The translations under genes and the position numbers were made by a program. A stretch of 64,000 nucleotides of DNA from Lachnospiraceae bacterium (GTDB lineage Bacteria; Bacillota; Clostridia; Lachnospirales; Lachnospiraceae). Under the pieces are notes generated by a model that was not told where the DNA came from, made no database searches, and saw nothing but the letters and a program-made list of their open reading frames with translations. Of this stretch, positions 17,044 to 26,506 are shown piece by piece; within the stretch, counting starts at the first letter, position 1, and every line of letters starts with the position of its first letter. Location: contig JAGAJL010000020.1 in NCBI GenBank assembly GCA_017626095.1, positions 1 to 64,000 on the forward strand, written 5' to 3'.

Positions 17044-18249
17044 ATGATGAAAAAGAGATTATTGTTATTTAGTACCCTCGTGATAATGATGTTTTCCTTT
17101 GCAGGATGCGGTGGACAGACGCTGACAGAGTATGAGCAGCAAAATGAAAGCAGTCATACAGCAGCAACTGAGAAGGATGCAACAACGGATACACTGACGG
17201 CGCAGCCTGAAGAAGAAATGCAAAAAACCGAGTCGGTCTCTATCTTTTATTCCAATGCTCAGGCAACCGGATTTGAAAAAACAGAGGTTTCGCTCGAGCA
17301 ATTGACACCGGACAATTTGCTTGCTGAGTTAGCCAAGGTTAATGTGGTATCATATGATACCAAGGCGCTGAATTTTTCTAAGTCAGGAAAAAGTTTAACG
17401 CTGGATCTTTCGGCGGATTTTTCGAATTATATCAATATGATGGGAACAGCAGGCGAATATATTGTGTTAGGTTCTCTGGTTAATACATTTCTGACGGCTT
17501 ATGATGCGGATGATATTTTGATTACCATTAAAGGAAACACCTTAGAGACAAGTCATGCCATCTATGATAAAGCACTGACGATGTATGAAACTTCGGATTC
17601 CGCTTTCCAAGGGGAAGAGGAAGGTAAAAAAGAGCCGATGGTATATCGATTAAAGGATACGGCGTATACGCAGGATGATATTAAAATCTATTATCCGCAG
17701 TTTGACGGAATGCCCGACGAAGAATTGCAAAAAGAGTGGAATCAGGCGATTTTTGAAATTGTTTCTGTCGATTCGGAAAAGGATGAAAAAGAATACGAAT
17801 CCTACGATGTGGATTATAAAGTCGGTTTATGTACAACAGAAATAATTTCATTTCTTTTTACAGAAAAAACGAAGATTTCGGATGAAATCAATACCCGTAC
17901 TTACGCTTTGACTTTTGATCTGGTGGAAGGAAAAAGTCTGCGGTTTGGAGAAATGACCGATATGATGGAGACGGTTTCTTACAACATGGCAAATGGCGGA
18001 TACTTTAAGGTAACAAATGCCGATGTGGATAGAGAAGCTTTTGATGAATATTATAAGCAGAAAATTAAGGATTCCGGTGATTTCAGAGAGATGTTTTTAC
18101 GTTATGATTATGATTTGACGGATTTATCGTTTGAACCGCAGGGATACTCGTATATCAACGGTGATGGCGAACTGGAAATCATTATGAATCCGGTACCGGA
18201 GCTTTCAAAAGAGCAACTGATTATCCAGACAGGAATCAAAATAAAATAG
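17044..18249 (+). CDS. lipoprotein with GerMN and RsiV-like (DUF3298) regions
   Basis: A 401-residue exported lipoprotein. The signal peptide ends in a lipobox (FSFAGC, Cys about residue 22), followed by a Thr/Glu-rich linker. Residues about 65-185 look like a GerMN domain (SIFYSNAQATGF, then LTLDLSADFSNY), known from GerM and other envelope proteins. The C-terminal part (about 210-395) resembles the DUF4163/DUF3298 pair of RsiV, which binds lysozyme in Bacillus. It would sit on the outer face of the membrane. Upstream is a short palindrome (GGTATA with TATACC, 16996-17013). A related DUF3298-like lipoprotein is at 34368. Confidence 0.72.
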   Translation: MMKKRLLLFSTLVIMMFSFAGCGGQTLTEYEQQNESSHTAATEKDATTDTLTAQPEEEMQKTESVSIFYSNAQATGFEKTEVSLEQLTPDNLLAELAKVNVVSYDTKALNFSKSGKSLTLDLSADFSNYINMMGTAGEYIVLGSLVNTFLTAYDADDILITIKGNTLETSHAIYDKALTMYETSDSAFQGEEEGKKEPMVYRLKDTAYTQDDIKIYYPQFDGMPDEELQKEWNQAIFEIVSVDSEKDEKEYESYDVDYKVGLCTTEIISFLFTEKTKISDEINTRTYALTFDLVEGKSLRFGEMTDMMETVSYNMANGGYFKVTNADVDREAFDEYYKQKIKDSGDFREMFLRYDYDLTDLSFEPQGYSYINGDGELEIIMNPVPELSKEQLIIQTGIKIK

Positions 18250-18253
18250 GCTT

Positions 18254-18311
18254 GTAAAAAACCGAAGTACAAGGCGGGCAAAGATATATATTGGGGAACC
18301 CAAATCAGAAA
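18254..18311 (+). repeat. half-arm copy of the large palindromic repeat family
   Basis: This stretch, containing AAACCGAAGTAC and GGCAAAGATATATATT, is clearly related to the right arm of the repeat at 52605-52836 (AAACCTTGTAAA, then GGACAAAGATATATATT) and to the repeat at 49932-50391 (AAACCGAAGTATGAAT). The partner arm and central hairpin are absent, so it is a remnant. It lies directly after the lipoprotein stop. Confidence 0.7.
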
Positions 18312-18377
18312 AAGAAAAAAATATCTAAGATAATCAGAAAAAGAAAAAAGGAAAAATGTTTTTTTCGCAGAATATGT

Positions 18378-18413
18378 AAAGTGGGCATAAAAATGCTCAC
18401 TTTATCTTTTTTT
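18378..18413 (+). terminator. intrinsic terminator before dgt
   Basis: AAAGTGGGCAT pairs with ATGCTCACTTT across a short A loop, followed by a T-rich tail. It separates the lipoprotein from the macromolecular synthesis block. Confidence 0.85.
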
Positions 18414-18455
18414 ATAACAGAAAATGTTTTGTTGCCGACCATGTGGAGGAAAAAC

Positions 18456-19463
18456 ATGACAATCAGAGAAAATTTAGAGGAATGGGAAGTTCAATATCTA
18501 AGTCCCTATGCGTGTCTTAGCAAAAACAGTAAAGGAAGATTGCGTCCGGAAGAGCCATGCGATATCCGCCCGGTTTTTCAAAGGGACAGAGACCGCATTT
18601 TACATAGCAAGTCCTTTCGGAGATTAAAGGACAAAACCCAGGTGTTTTTAACACCGGATGGGGATCATTACCGGACCAGACTAACGCATACGCTGGAGGT
18701 TTCCCAAAATGCAAGAACCATTGCCAAAGCCTTGTCGCTAAACGAAGATTTAGTTGAGGCAATCGCACTTGGACATGATTTGGGGCATACACCTTTTGGA
18801 CATGCAGGAGAGCGTGCACTAAACCGTGTGGCACCGCAGGGATTTGAGCATCATATACAAAGTGTCCGCACGGTGGATGTTTTAGAAAAGAGAGGTCAGG
18901 GCTTAAATCTGACCTATGAAGTAAGAGACGGTATTTTAAATCACCAGACATCGGGAATGCCTTCCACACTGGAAGGAAAAATTGTCCGGATGTCGGATAA
19001 GATTGCTTATATTCATCATGATATGGATGATGCTATTCGCGCCGGTATTTTAAAGGACAGTGATGTTCCAAAGAGTATCGGGGCAGTGATTGGTTATACG
19101 CTTCCGGAAAGGCTGGATAGTTTTATTCACGACATTATTACAACCAGCAAAGGAAAAAACGATGTCATGATGTCGGAGCCGGTTGCGGCTGCCATGAAAG
19201 AAATGCGACAGTTTATGTTTGAAAATGTATATCAGAATCCGGTCGCAAAAGGGGAAGAAGGAAAAGCGGAGGTGCTGATTGAGGCGCTATATGATTATTA
19301 TCTGCATCACTTTGACAAAATTCCCCGCGAAACAGCGGATTTGATGGATCGCGACGGTAGTTCCAAAGAGCAGATTGTCTGTGATTATGTGGGAGCTATG
19401 ACCGATCGTTTTGCTATCGGTATGTATGAGAATTTGTTTATTCCCAAAACATGGCATGGATGA
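18456..19463 (+). CDS. dgt: deoxyguanosinetriphosphate triphosphohydrolase-like protein
   Basis: A 335-residue HD-domain protein of the dGTPase family that hydrolyses dNTPs to deoxynucleosides and triphosphate. The metal-binding residues are visible as LTHTLEVSQ (H), GHDLGHTPFGHAGE (HD) and a later RMSDKIAYIHHDMDDA (D). The N-terminus carries the conserved RRLKDKTQVF. A longer open frame reaches back to 18291, but those residues come from a repeat remnant and a terminator, and ATG 18456 has a proper GTGGAGG site. It sits directly before dnaG, a common arrangement in Clostridia. Confidence 0.9.
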   Translation: MTIRENLEEWEVQYLSPYACLSKNSKGRLRPEEPCDIRPVFQRDRDRILHSKSFRRLKDKTQVFLTPDGDHYRTRLTHTLEVSQNARTIAKALSLNEDLVEAIALGHDLGHTPFGHAGERALNRVAPQGFEHHIQSVRTVDVLEKRGQGLNLTYEVRDGILNHQTSGMPSTLEGKIVRMSDKIAYIHHDMDDAIRAGILKDSDVPKSIGAVIGYTLPERLDSFIHDIITTSKGKNDVMMSEPVAAAMKEMRQFMFENVYQNPVAKGEEGKAEVLIEALYDYYLHHFDKIPRETADLMDRDGSSKEQIVCDYVGAMTDRFAIGMYENLFIPKTWHG

Positions 19464-19475
19464 GAGGAAATTTAG

Positions 19476-21332
19476 ATGTATTATCCGGAAGAACTGGTAG
19501 AAGAGGTCAGACAAAAAAACGATATTGTCGATGTAGTTTCCGGCTATGTGCGAATCAAGCAAAAGGGAGCCAACTATGTCGGGCTATGTCCGTTTCATAA
19601 TGAAAAAACAGGTTCTTTTTCCGTAAGTCCCAGCCGGCAGATTTTTAAGTGCTTTGGATGTGGGATAGGAGGTAACGTTTTTACCTTTGTGATGCAATAT
19701 GAAAATTATACTTTTGTCGAGGCTATGAAAATGCTTGCCGAAAGAGCAGGTATCAAGCTCCCCGAGGCAGAGTATGATGAAAATGCGAAAAAGGCAATGA
19801 ATAAAAAAGCCCGCATCATGGAATTGAATAAGGATGCGGCCAATTATTTTTACTTTCAACTTCGTGCTCCGCAGGGCGAAGTCGGAATGAGATATTTTAA
19901 GAACCGCGAATTATCGGATGAAACCATGAAAAAATTTGCGCTCGGATATGCAAATGTCAAGAGCGATGATTTGGTTTTGTATTTAAAGTCCAAAGGATAC
20001 ACAGATAACGAAATTGTGGATTCCGGCGTGGCATCTTTCCATGAAAAGTATGGGCTGCATGATAAATTTTGGAACCGGGTTATGTTTCCCATTCAGGATA
20101 TCAACAACAAGGTCATTGGTTTTGGTGGGCGTGTCATTGGAGAAGGTGAACCGAAATATTTAAATTCTCCGGAGACCATTGTCTTTGACAAAAGCCGGAA
20201 TTTGTATGGCATGAATTTTGCAAGGACATCCCGCAAAGGCTATCTGATTTTATGCGAAGGATATATGGATGTCATTGCCATGCATCAGGCCGGTTTTACG
20301 GAGGCGGTTGCATCACTCGGAACTGCTTTTACCGGTGGACAGGCTGCCATTTTGAGACGTTATGCGGATCAAATTATTCTTGCTTATGACAGCGATGGAG
20401 CCGGAACCAAGGCAGCACTGCGGGCGATCGATATTTTGAGAAATTATGGGATGACCGGACGTATTTTACATTTGGAGCCTTACAAAGACCCGGACGAATT
20501 TATCAAAAACCTTGGTCGTGAAGCTTTTGAAGAAAGAATTCAGAATGCAGAAGACAGCTTCCGGTTTGAACTTCGGATGATGGAAAAGGGATATGATTTA
20601 AAAAGTCCCGAAAGTAAGTTGAAGTTTCGAAAGGCGCTGGTTGAAAAGATGTATACGCTGTCCGATCAGTTTGAAGATATTAAACCTTTTATTGAACTGG
20701 TTTGTGAGACTTATCATTTTGGATATGATGAAATGTGTGGCAGCGTGGCTTCTTACGGCAACAGTTCACAGGCAAAAATGAGTACTGTCCGCAGGCAGGA
20801 AGAGACGGAGGTCAAACGGAATAAGAAAAAAGAGGATCCGGTACTCTATAATCAAAAGGTCTTATTGACCTGGCTGGTGGATGAACCTTTTTTATACGCA
20901 AAGATTAAAGATTATATCCATGTGGATGATTTTTCGGAAGGGATTTACCGGAAGGCGGCAGAGCGGCTGATGCAGGCATTGGAAAATGGTGAGGTGCCAA
21001 ATCCCGGCGCCATTATGACGTCTTTGCAGGCCTCGGAGGATACAAACGAAGAGGAACAGTTGGAAATTGCTTCTTTGTTCTGTACAAAAATTACGGATAA
21101 GCTAAGCCGGCTGAAAGGTACAACCGAGGTAGATCTGGATGCACAGGCGAAGATTTTTGGCTCTGTCAGCGACAAGGAACGAGCCCTTTCGGATATTTTA
21201 GTAACCATAAAAAGGGCTACCATGCAACGAGTTACTGACCATGCGAATGCCGATCCGGAAGCTTTTAAAAAGATTGTTTCTATTAAAAAGACAATCGAGA
21301 AAATACAAAAAACGCATATTTCTTTAACTTAA
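19476..21332 (+). CDS. dnaG: DNA primase DnaG
   Basis: A 618-residue primase that makes the RNA primers for DNA replication. The N-terminal CHC2 zinc finger is at about residues 39-63 (CPFHNEKTGSF, KCFGCGIGG). The primase core and TOPRIM domain include LILCEGYMDVIAMHQAGF (about 254-271) and the acidic metal site DQIILAYDSDGAG. The C-terminal region holds the DnaB helicase-binding domain. Length is normal. It is preceded by GAGAGGAAA and followed after 42 nt by rpoD, the conserved macromolecular synthesis operon. Confidence 0.97.
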   Translation: MYYPEELVEEVRQKNDIVDVVSGYVRIKQKGANYVGLCPFHNEKTGSFSVSPSRQIFKCFGCGIGGNVFTFVMQYENYTFVEAMKMLAERAGIKLPEAEYDENAKKAMNKKARIMELNKDAANYFYFQLRAPQGEVGMRYFKNRELSDETMKKFALGYANVKSDDLVLYLKSKGYTDNEIVDSGVASFHEKYGLHDKFWNRVMFPIQDINNKVIGFGGRVIGEGEPKYLNSPETIVFDKSRNLYGMNFARTSRKGYLILCEGYMDVIAMHQAGFTEAVASLGTAFTGGQAAILRRYADQIILAYDSDGAGTKAALRAIDILRNYGMTGRILHLEPYKDPDEFIKNLGREAFEERIQNAEDSFRFELRMMEKGYDLKSPESKLKFRKALVEKMYTLSDQFEDIKPFIELVCETYHFGYDEMCGSVASYGNSSQAKMSTVRRQEETEVKRNKKKEDPVLYNQKVLLTWLVDEPFLYAKIKDYIHVDDFSEGIYRKAAERLMQALENGEVPNPGAIMTSLQASEDTNEEEQLEIASLFCTKITDKLSRLKGTTEVDLDAQAKIFGSVSDKERALSDILVTIKRATMQRVTDHANADPEAFKKIVSIKKTIEKIQKTHISLT

Positions 21333-21374
21333 GGTAAAAAATAGGAAAACATAGAAACGAGAGGATGGAATAAA

Positions 21375-22502
21375 ATGGACGAAAATACAATGGCAAAATT
21401 TGAAGAAAAATTAGCTTCAGTTATTGCAATGGGAAAGAAGAAGAAAAACGTTCTGGATTTTCAGGAGATCGTAAATCAGTTTGCGGAATTCAACCTGGAA
21501 GAAGAGCAGTATGACAAAATTGTGGAAACTCTGGAACAAAAGGGTATTGATGTTCTTCGTATGACCGAGGAAGAGGAAGAACCTGACGAAGAGGCATTAT
21601 TGGCTGTTGAGGACGCAGAAGATGTGGATGTGGAAAACATCGATCTTTCTGTTCCGGACGGAATCAGCATTGAAGATCCGGTACGTATGTATTTAAAAGA
21701 AATCGGAAAAGTTCCGCTTTTGACCGCTGATGAAGAAATTGAACTCGCACAGCGTATGGAAGAGGGCGATGAGGAAGCCAAAAAAAGATTAGCAGAAGCA
21801 AACTTACGTCTGGTTGTTTCCATTGCAAAACGTTATGTCGGACGAGGTATGCTGTTTTTGGATTTGATTCAGGAAGGAAATCTCGGTCTGATTAAGGCTG
21901 TTGAAAAGTTTGACTATCGTAAGGGTTATAAATTTTCAACCTATGCCACATGGTGGATCAGACAGGCGATTACCAGAGCGATTGCCGATCAGGCAAGAAC
22001 CATCCGTATTCCTGTTCATATGGTTGAGACTATCAACAAACTGATTCGCGTCAGCCGTCAGTTGTTGCAGGAATTAAACCGTGAACCCACTCCGGAAGAA
22101 ATTGCCAAAGAGATGAATATGCCGGTAGAAAGAGTGCGTGAAATTTTAAAGATTTCACAGGAACCGGTTTCTTTAGAGACTCCAATTGGTGAAGAGGAAG
22201 ATTCGCATCTGGGAGATTTTATTAAGGATGAAAATGTTCCGGTACCGGATAAGGCAGCCGCTTATACGCTGCTTCGTGAAGATCTGGATGAAGTGTTAAA
22301 AACATTAACGGAGCGTGAACAAAAAGTATTATGTCTGCGTTTTGGTCTAGAGGATGGACGTGCCCGTACGTTAGAAGAAGTCGGCAAGGAGTTTAATGTT
22401 ACCCGTGAGCGTATCCGTCAGATTGAGGCAAAGGCACTTCGTAAACTCCGTCATCCGAGCAGAAGCCGGAAATTAAGAGATTATTTTGATTATTTGGATT
22501 AA
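21375..22502 (+). CDS. rpoD: RNA polymerase primary sigma factor RpoD/SigA
   Basis: A 375-residue housekeeping sigma-70 factor. After an N-terminal region 1.1 rich in acidic residues, region 1.2 ([16 protein letters not shown]), region 2 with the -10-binding helix ([17 protein letters not shown]), region 3 ([10 protein letters not shown]) and region 4 with the -35-binding HTH ([17 protein letters not shown]) are all intact. It directs RNA polymerase to the TTGACA/TATAAT promoters seen elsewhere in this window. The gene lies in the dgt-dnaG-rpoD-trmK-nif3 order typical of Firmicutes. Confidence 0.98.
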   Translation: MDENTMAKFEEKLASVIAMGKKKKNVLDFQEIVNQFAEFNLEEEQYDKIVETLEQKGIDVLRMTEEEEEPDEEALLAVEDAEDVDVENIDLSVPDGISIEDPVRMYLKEIGKVPLLTADEEIELAQRMEEGDEEAKKRLAEANLRLVVSIAKRYVGRGMLFLDLIQEGNLGLIKAVEKFDYRKGYKFSTYATWWIRQAITRAIADQARTIRIPVHMVETINKLIRVSRQLLQELNREPTPEEIAKEMNMPVERVREILKISQEPVSLETPIGEEEDSHLGDFIKDENVPVPDKAAAYTLLREDLDEVLKTLTEREQKVLCLRFGLEDGRARTLEEVGKEFNVTRERIRQIEAKALRKLRHPSRSRKLRDYFDYLD

Positions 22503-22606
22503 AATATTTGGATAATAATTTGGATGATAATATTCGGTTGAAGTTATTCGGATGAAAATATACGGATGAAATATTTGAATGAAATAATTTGGATGAAAAA
22601 TTAAAA
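22503..22606 (+). repeat. degenerate GGATGA-rich tandem repeat
   Basis: The gap after rpoD is filled by five or six imperfect units of the type ATTTGGATGATAAT. Several contain ATG preceded by GGA, so the region is full of weak translation-start-like sites before the trmK gene. It looks like slippage-generated low-complexity DNA. Confidence 0.6.
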
Positions 22607-22619
22607 GATGGAAAAACAC

Positions 22620-23348
22620 ATGGAATTATCGAAAAGACTACTTGCGGTGGCCAAGCTTGTCACACCGGGAAGAAAAGTTGCCGATATCGGGTGTGATCAC
22701 GGTTATGTTTCCATTTATCTTGCTGCGGTCAAAAAGTGTCCGAAAGTGATTGCGATGGATGTAAAAGAAGGACCTTTATCCCATGCACGGGCCAATATTC
22801 AAAAATATGGTCTTAAGAATGTCATAGATGTCAGATTATCTGACGGAACAGAAGCATTGGAAAAGAACGAAGCGGACACGCTTTTAATTTCCGGAATGGG
22901 CGGAAGGCTGATGATTCGAATTTTGCAGGAAGGACTTGCCCGCCTCGGCTTTTTTGAAGAATTGATTCTCCAGCCGCAAACAGAAGCAGATGCAGTCAGG
23001 AAATTTTTGCGTGAAAACGAATACATAATAGTAGATGAGGACTTTGTAACAGAGGACGGGAAATATTATCCCATGATAAAGGCCTTGTATCGGAATTGTG
23101 TGAATGAAGTAATTCTTTCATCGCAGTATCCGGATTGTGTTCATGAAAAAGAGGGAACGTATTCACTTTTGCAGGAGGATTTGTTTGGACCTGTTTTGCT
23201 TCGCAAACGTCCTGAAGATTTCGTATCTTATATGAAACAGAAAAAAGAAAAGACGGAAGAGATTTTACAAAAGATAACACAACCGGAGAAAAAGAAAGAA
23301 ATGCAGGATTATCTGGAGCAGTTAATTATCGTGTCAAAAGATCTGTGA
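22620..23348 (+). CDS. trmK: tRNA (adenine22-N1)-methyltransferase TrmK
   Basis: A 242-residue SAM-dependent methyltransferase of the TrmK family, which methylates adenine 22 of tRNA in Gram-positive bacteria. SAM motif I is VADIGCDHGYVSIYLA (about residues 21-36), and TLLISGMGGRLM is the family motif near position 88. ATG 22620 gives the usual MELSKRL start; ATG 22608 is an in-frame alternative four codons upstream. The location after rpoD and before the nif3-like gene is conserved in Firmicutes. The C-terminal helical tail is Lys/Glu-rich, as is normal for the family. Confidence 0.92.
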   Translation: MELSKRLLAVAKLVTPGRKVADIGCDHGYVSIYLAAVKKCPKVIAMDVKEGPLSHARANIQKYGLKNVIDVRLSDGTEALEKNEADTLLISGMGGRLMIRILQEGLARLGFFEELILQPQTEADAVRKFLRENEYIIVDEDFVTEDGKYYPMIKALYRNCVNEVILSSQYPDCVHEKEGTYSLLQEDLFGPVLLRKRPEDFVSYMKQKKEKTEEILQKITQPEKKKEMQDYLEQLIIVSKDL

Positions 23349-23366
23349 AAGTGGGTGGAAACGGAT

Positions 23367-24149
23367 ATGACTTGTCAGGAAATTATGGAACGGTTGGAAG
23401 AGCTGTCGCCGGCTCATTATGCTAAAGAATGGGATAATGTCGGTCTTTTAGTCGGAAACAGAGAAAAAACGGTAAAAAGCATTTATATTGCTTTGGATGC
23501 GACAAAGGAAGTCGTTGATGAGGCAGTGGCACTAGGAGCGGATATGATTTTGACGCATCACCCTTTGATTTTTAAGGGGATGAAGCGTATTGTTTCAGAT
23601 CATTTCATCGGAGAACGGTTGATTGGGTTGATTCAAAACGATATCTGTTATTATGCCATGCATACCAATTTTGATATCATGGGTATGGCAGATGCCGCAG
23701 CCGATGAATTAAAATTGAGAAACCGCGAAGTTTTGCAGGTCACTTACGAGGATGATATTTCCGTAGAAGGCTTCGGACGCTTTGGAAATCTGTCGCATGA
23801 GATGACATTAAGAGAATGTGCGCAATATGTTAAGCAGTGTTTTGATATTTCCACCGTAAAGGTTTTTGGTGATCCTGAGTCAGCTGTCTATCGTGCAGCA
23901 ATCTGTCCCGGTTCCGGTGGCAGTATGATACCGGATGCTTTGCAAAAAGGCGCAGAGGTATATATCACCGGAGACATTGACCATCATGAAGGAATCGACG
24001 CTGTTGCACAGGGACTTTGTGTGATTGATGCCGGTCACTATGGAATTGAGCATATTTTTGTAGATTATATGGAACAATACATCAGGAGAGAAATTCCGGG
24101 ACTGACCATTTATAAAAAAGCACCGGAAGAACCCTGCTGGTTTATCTAA
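23367..24149 (+). CDS. Nif3-like dinuclear metal center protein
   Basis: A 260-residue member of the NIF3/YqfO family. The metal-binding residues appear as ILTHHPLIF (HH), MHTNFD (H and D) and YITGDIDHHEG with AGHYGIEH near the C-terminus. These proteins form hexameric toroids with two metal ions per subunit and have been reported as GTP cyclohydrolase-like or 5'-to-3' nucleotide hydrolases; the cell role is uncertain. The short form, without the inserted middle domain, is present. ATG 23367 follows GGTGG. It lies next to trmK, as is usual. Confidence 0.9.
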   Translation: MTCQEIMERLEELSPAHYAKEWDNVGLLVGNREKTVKSIYIALDATKEVVDEAVALGADMILTHHPLIFKGMKRIVSDHFIGERLIGLIQNDICYYAMHTNFDIMGMADAAADELKLRNREVLQVTYEDDISVEGFGRFGNLSHEMTLRECAQYVKQCFDISTVKVFGDPESAVYRAAICPGSGGSMIPDALQKGAEVYITGDIDHHEGIDAVAQGLCVIDAGHYGIEHIFVDYMEQYIRREIPGLTIYKKAPEEPCWFI

Positions 24150-24166
24150 AACAAATTAAATTGTGA

Positions 24167-24305
24167 ATATGACGAATTTGCGTATTCTATCACAGACGCG
24201 TTTTCACTTGGATGACAACGTAGCAGTACTAAATTCGCAATAAATTGCTCATTAAGTGCTGACGCCCACATACAGTCTGTGAGAGAATACACAAATTCGT
24301 CATAT
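24167..24305. repeat. palindromic repeat, family 1, copy 1
   Basis: The two 31-nt ends (24167-24197 and 24275-24305) are inverted repeats with 29 of 31 positions paired. Inside is a 49-nt core (24215-24263) that reappears in inverted orientation at 56319-56367 with a single difference, and the similarity extends outward to about 24183. The outermost arms differ from those of the other copy yet remain self-complementary. There is no coding frame. It fills the gap between nif3 and the nucleoside kinase gene. Confidence 0.85.
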
Positions 24306-24342
24306 GTAAGATTTTTAAGAAAATATAAAGGGGATGAAGGAT

Positions 24343-25995
24343 ATGGCAGTTGTTACAATTGGAAATGAGAAAAAAGAAGTTGCGGCTAACTCTACGTTTG
24401 AGGATCTTGCCGTAGAATATCAGAAAGATTATGACTGTCCGATTGCCATGGTATTTGCAGACGGACATATGAAGGAATTGTCCAAGAAAATTGAGAAGGA
24501 CTGTACGGTTAAATTTCTGACTTTAAAAGATAATGCCGGACATAAAGCATATGTACGTACCGCAACCTTGATGTTAATGAAAGCGATTGCAGATACGCCG
24601 GGGCTTTCCAATGCACATGCCAAGGTTGAATTTACCATCGGAAATGGATATTACATTGATATCCGTGACGGTGTCAGTGTAGATAAGGCATTGGCGGATG
24701 CAATCGGAAAGCGGATGCGCGAGTTATCCGAGCAGGATCTGGAAATTACAAAAAGAGCTTATCCGACCAAGGAGGCTGTTGAACTGTTTCATAAGCAGGG
24801 AATGGATGACAAGGTAAAACTATTTAAGTATCGGAAAAGTTCTTCCATCAATGTCTATGAATTGGATGGTTATTATGATTATTTTTATGGATATATGTTG
24901 CCGAAAACGGGATATGTGAAGCATTTTGAGGTACTTCCCTATGAGGAAGGTCTGATTTTAAATCTTCCGGATAAAATGAAACCGGAAGTGCTTACCGAGT
25001 TTAAACCCCGTACTAAGCTGTTTTCGACCTTAAAGCAGGCAGACGAATGGGGCGATAAAATGGGTGTGGATGCAGTCGGAGATCTGAATGACAAGATCTG
25101 TAAAGGCGAAATCAATGATTTGATTTTGGTACAGGAAGCTTTTCAGGAACGCCGCATCGGTGAAATTGCAAAAGAGATTGCGGAGAGACCCGGCATCAAG
25201 TTTATTATGATTGCGGGACCGTCTTCAAGTGGAAAAACAACGTTTTCACACCGTTTATCCATTCAGCTTCGTACATACGGCTTAAAACCGCATCCGATTG
25301 CTTTGGATGATTATTTTGTGGATCGGGAAAAAACACCGAGAGATGAAAACGGAGATTACAATTTTGAATGTCTGGAAGCTCTGGATGTTGAATTGTTTAA
25401 CCGTAATATGGTTGATTTGTTGGCAGGAAAAGAAGTTCATCTTCCGACTTTCAATTTTATGACAGGAAAGAGCGAATACAAGGGCAATATCAAAAAACTC
25501 GGACCGGATGATGTTTTGGTATTGGAAGGTATTCACGGACTGAATGATAAAATGTCTTATGCGCTGCCAAACGAAAGTAAGTATAAGATTTATATCAGTG
25601 CTCTGACAACCTTGAATATTGATGACCATAATCGCATTCCGACCACAGACGGACGCCTTTTACGTCGTATGGTCAGAGATGCGCGTACCAGAGGCGCATC
25701 GGCAAAAAGAACGATTCAGATGTGGCCTTCGGTCAGAAAAGGGGAAGAAGAAAATATCTTTCCTTTTCAGGAACAGGCAGATGCATTTTTTAATTCCGCT
25801 TCTATTTATGAGCTTGCGGCTTTAAAACAATATGCGGAACCGCTTTTATATGAAATCGGTGAGGATGAACCCGAATATCATGAAGCAAAACGGTTATTGA
25901 AATTTTTGGATTATTTCCTCGGACTTGGAACGGATCAGCTTCCGAACAATTCCATTGTCCGTGAATTTGCGGGAGGCAGTTGTTTCCCGGTATAA
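24343..25995 (+). CDS. uridine kinase-type nucleoside kinase with ThrRS-like N-terminus
   Basis: A 550-residue protein. Residues about 1-60 look like a TGS domain, about 60-200 resemble the second additional (editing) domain of threonyl-tRNA synthetase, and the C-terminal half is a uridine kinase/phosphoribulokinase P-loop domain with GPSSSGKTTFSHRL (Walker A), ALDDYFVDREKTPRD and LEGIHGLND. This fused family is common in Clostridia and Bacteroidetes and is annotated as nucleoside kinase; its physiological substrate is uncertain. ATG 24343 has AAGGGG at the right distance; ATG 24334 is too close to that site. Confidence 0.88.
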   Translation: MAVVTIGNEKKEVAANSTFEDLAVEYQKDYDCPIAMVFADGHMKELSKKIEKDCTVKFLTLKDNAGHKAYVRTATLMLMKAIADTPGLSNAHAKVEFTIGNGYYIDIRDGVSVDKALADAIGKRMRELSEQDLEITKRAYPTKEAVELFHKQGMDDKVKLFKYRKSSSINVYELDGYYDYFYGYMLPKTGYVKHFEVLPYEEGLILNLPDKMKPEVLTEFKPRTKLFSTLKQADEWGDKMGVDAVGDLNDKICKGEINDLILVQEAFQERRIGEIAKEIAERPGIKFIMIAGPSSSGKTTFSHRLSIQLRTYGLKPHPIALDDYFVDREKTPRDENGDYNFECLEALDVELFNRNMVDLLAGKEVHLPTFNFMTGKSEYKGNIKKLGPDDVLVLEGIHGLNDKMSYALPNESKYKIYISALTTLNIDDHNRIPTTDGRLLRRMVRDARTRGASAKRTIQMWPSVRKGEEENIFPFQEQADAFFNSASIYELAALKQYAEPLLYEIGEDEPEYHEAKRLLKFLDYFLGLGTDQLPNNSIVREFAGGSCFPV

Positions 25996-26074
25996 AAATG
26001 ATATGAAACCAGGATATCAGTGCATTGTTATGCGAAAAGTATAATTATTTATCTTGGTATCAAAATGAATATAT

Positions 26075-26487
26075 GTGAGTGAAACAGATGATCGCGGCCA
26101 TTCAGACGAAAGGGAATGGGTGAGGAAAGTCCGGGCTTCACAGGGCAGGATGCCGGATAACGTCCGGTGGAGGTGACTCCAAGGCCAGTGCAACAGAGAT
26201 ATACCGCCAAAATGAGGGCGGCGGAGCGGACGTATGTCCGTAACGAGTAGCGTAAGCTATGAGTGACCGCCTCTTTCTATTTTGGTAAGGGTGGAAAGGC
26301 AGTGTAAGAGACTACCGCCTCTATGGTAACATAGAGGGCACATGTAAACCCCATCCGAAGCAAGACCAAAACGAAAGCAATACAGTTGCCCGCTGTGCTT
26401 TCAGGTGGGTCGCTTGAAGCTGTTGGTAACAGCAGTTCTAGATAGATGATCATCCAACGACATAACCCGGCTTATCGTTTCGCTCAC
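26075..26487 (+). ncRNA. rnpB: RNase P RNA
   Basis: The catalytic RNA of RNase P, which trims tRNA 5' ends. The universal GAGGAAAGTCCGGGCT, the ACAGAGATATACCGCC segment, GGTAAGGGTGGAAAGG, and the closing AGATAGATGATCATCC and ACATAACCCGGCTTAT elements are all present in order. The P1 stem is formed by GTGAGTGAAAC (26075-26085) and GTTTCGCTCAC (26477-26487). The arrangement matches bacterial type A as found in Clostridia. A TATAAT-like -10 lies near 26039. The next gene begins only 20 nt after the P1 stem. Confidence 0.95.
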
Positions 26488-26506
26488 TTTATTTGTGAGG
26501 AAAACT

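Noticed and set aside
18291..18455. N-terminal extension of the dGTPase-like protein
   Set aside because: The extra 55 residues are translated from a repeat remnant and a terminator; ATG 18456 has a proper ribosome binding site and matches the family start.
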